The notes under the pieces: generated by a model | Told to the model about the DNA's origin: nothing | The model's database searches: none | Seen by the model: only the letters and a program-made list of their open reading frames with translations | Translations under genes and position numbers: made by a program | NCBI GenBank assembly: GCA_023205875.1 | Contig: CP060760.1 | Location: 124,001-188,000 of the forward strand | DNA: 64,000 nt | Direction: 5' to 3' | DNA from: Chloropicon primus | Taxonomy: Eukaryota; Chlorophyta; Chloropicophyceae; Chloropicales; Chloropicaceae | Part shown: piece by piece, positions 63,101-64,000 of the stretch | Position numbering within the stretch: position 1 is the stretch's first letter | How the letters are laid out: the number at the start of each line of letters is the position of its first letter

Positions 63101-63853
63101 ATGCCGACGTCGGGCGAGGAGTCGAGCGGCCCGCGCGGCCCAGGGTTCAACTCCCTGAAGCAAGCGCAGGTCGTGGTGTCCTCCCTCCTGGTCTTTCTCG
63201 TTGTCGTCGGAAGCCTCGTGCTGGACCAGAGGAAGGCCATGGGCAACAGGATATTGATGCCAATACTTTCGGTCATGCTCACTTCAGCCAACGAGACCGT
63301 TCACAGCGTGTTCCTGCCGAGGCACTCCAAGAAAGGGGGGAGCGTCGCCCGCCTTGCCGCGATGTCCGTGTCGGGAGGTACCGTGGCGTTCCTCTTCGCG
63401 GCGACTTGCTTCGGGGTTCCCATCAGGAGGTTCCTCGACACGATAAACTTTGGGTTCTTCCTGTCGACTCTGGTGACGATGCCTGGAGCTTGCTTGCTGA
63501 CCGAAGACTTTGAGCAGTGGAAGAGGAGCTACCTGACGCTGAAGCCGCAAACTACGGTGGAGAGGATATGCTCAACGCTCTTGTGCTCCTCGCTGCTGGG
63601 CTCGTGGCTGGGCGCTTGGGTCATCCCCTTGGACTGGAACTGCTCCTGGCAGGCTTGGCCCATACCCTGCTTCGCGGGAGGGGTCTTGGGCAACCTGGTG
63701 GGGTCCATGGTGCTGGTCAGGTGGCTGGGTCGGTGCCAGTCCAAGCTGGATGAGAAGGAGAAGAAGAGGAAGAAGTACGAGTTGGAGTCGAAGAAGAAGA
63801 AGCAGGGAGAAGTCCCCGTGTGCAACGAGACAAACTGGTGGATGTTTATGTAA
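63101..63853 (+). CDS. PIGF: PIG-F/GPI11, GPI-anchor ethanolamine-phosphate transferase subunit
   Basis: ER multipass protein that stabilises PIG-O and PIG-G, which add phosphoethanolamine to GPI anchors. The 250-aa protein has ~6 hydrophobic helices and the family signature near the end: LGSWLGAWVIPLDWNCSWQA then WPIPCFAGGVLGNLVGSMVL. A charged Lys/Glu tail (EKEKKRKKYELESKKKKQGE) follows. The frame remains open from an ATG at 62951 only 4 bp after the ABC gene stop, but that extension is not hydrophobic or conserved-looking; ATG 63101 is preferred. Confidence 0.88.
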   Translation: MPTSGEESSGPRGPGFNSLKQAQVVVSSLLVFLVVVGSLVLDQRKAMGNRILMPILSVMLTSANETVHSVFLPRHSKKGGSVARLAAMSVSGGTVAFLFAATCFGVPIRRFLDTINFGFFLSTLVTMPGACLLTEDFEQWKRSYLTLKPQTTVERICSTLLCSSLLGSWLGAWVIPLDWNCSWQAWPIPCFAGGVLGNLVGSMVLVRWLGRCQSKLDEKEKKRKKYELESKKKKQGEVPVCNETNWWMFM

Positions 63854-63905
63854 CTTTGTAACTTGCTGTGTTTTTTAGAAGCGCTGGAAGTGGTCCTCCA
63901 TCCGC

Positions 63906-64000
63906 TCACCCCCCTTTCTGGTCCAGCACGGAAAGGCAGTCCCTGTCGAGGACGACGCGGACGAGCCTGCGGAACATCACCCGGCAAAGGTTAAAGCAGC
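63906..64000 (-). CDS. Possible 3' end of a gene running off the window
   Basis: On the minus strand an open frame enters from the right edge and ends at a TGA at 63906-63908, giving CFNLCRVMFRRLVRVVLDRD and then CLSVLDQKGG. About 30 residues are visible, with normal-looking composition for this genome, and its placement convergent to PIG-F with ~50 bp between stops fits local gene spacing. Too short to identify. Confidence 0.35.
   Translation of the reverse strand, partial: CFNLCRVMFRRLVRVVLDRDCLSVLDQKGG

Noticed and set aside
1-64000. tRNA, rRNA, transposon and virus-derived elements
   Set aside because: Scanning for B-box-like GGTTCRANNCC in gene-free regions gave no cloverleaf; no reverse transcriptase, integrase, transposase, capsid or terminal repeat signature was seen. 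Absence by eye is not proof; tRNAscan-SE and a repeat search would decide.

Overview
This window is nuclear DNA from a compact, GC-rich eukaryotic genome, very probably a small green alga. Several genes point to a photosynthetic green-lineage host: a thylakoid-shaping CURT1 protein, a thylakoid-type signal peptidase I with a transit-like N-terminus, a plastid-type ribosomal protein bS6, a two-domain Get3/ArsA ATPase with a plastid-like leader, and a plant-type IQM protein. A picoplanktonic chlorophyte such as the Chloropicophyceae would fit, but that is inference. Genes lie on both strands and about two thirds are intronless. Ten genes carry short GT-AG introns, about 80-230 bp, whose exon joins were checked by phase. 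Neighbouring 3' ends are often very close, and in one pair they overlap by 6 bp. I found no rRNA, tRNA, CRISPR array, transposon or viral fossil.

Layout. 1-9 kb: RNA polymerase III subunit RPC4, the centriolar/ciliary protein OFD1, an unknown coiled-coil protein, and an inward-rectifier K+ channel fused to a dehydroascorbate-reductase-like (GST/CLIC fold) domain. 8.7-13 kb: signal peptidase I, a Myb/SANT-like protein, a putative N-myristoylated protein, plastid bS6. 13.6-22 kb: tandem Get3/ArsA ATPase, a TRF4-type non-canonical poly(A) polymerase, and directly after it the exosome nuclease DIS3. 22-31 kb: CURT1, an ankyrin protein, a lumen-targeted repeat protein, a DRC8-like flagellar EF-hand protein, a nucleotide-sugar transporter with an N-terminal SAP motif, an unknown three-exon protein. 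31-42 kb: ribosomal P0, complex I NDUFA5, a peroxisomal-type carrier, IQM, NAPE-PLD, MUTYH, a DnaJ-X protein. 42-53 kb: LCAT/PLA2-like lipase, SDS22, TLC-domain protein, UTP18, two small unknown ORFs, TAF4. 53-64 kb: ribosomal uS19, WDR12, an oxalyl-CoA synthetase/oxalyl-CoA decarboxylase fusion ending in a peroxisomal SKL, SLX1, an ABC half-transporter, PIG-F, and the edge of one more gene.

How genes relate. TRF4 and DIS3 are adjacent and act in the same nuclear RNA-surveillance pathway. UTP18, WDR12, uL10 and uS19 serve ribosome assembly and structure. OFD1 and DRC8 imply a centriole and flagellum at some stage. SLX1 and MUTYH are DNA-repair enzymes.

The most interesting observations are the K+ channel-DHAR fusion, the two-step oxalate-degradation fusion enzyme, and a roughly 40-bp motif (core CTTTCCAAAGAGCC) present in 13 copies just upstream of start codons, nearly always oriented toward the gene it precedes. 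Related to it, the 5' regions of four genes are tandemly duplicated.
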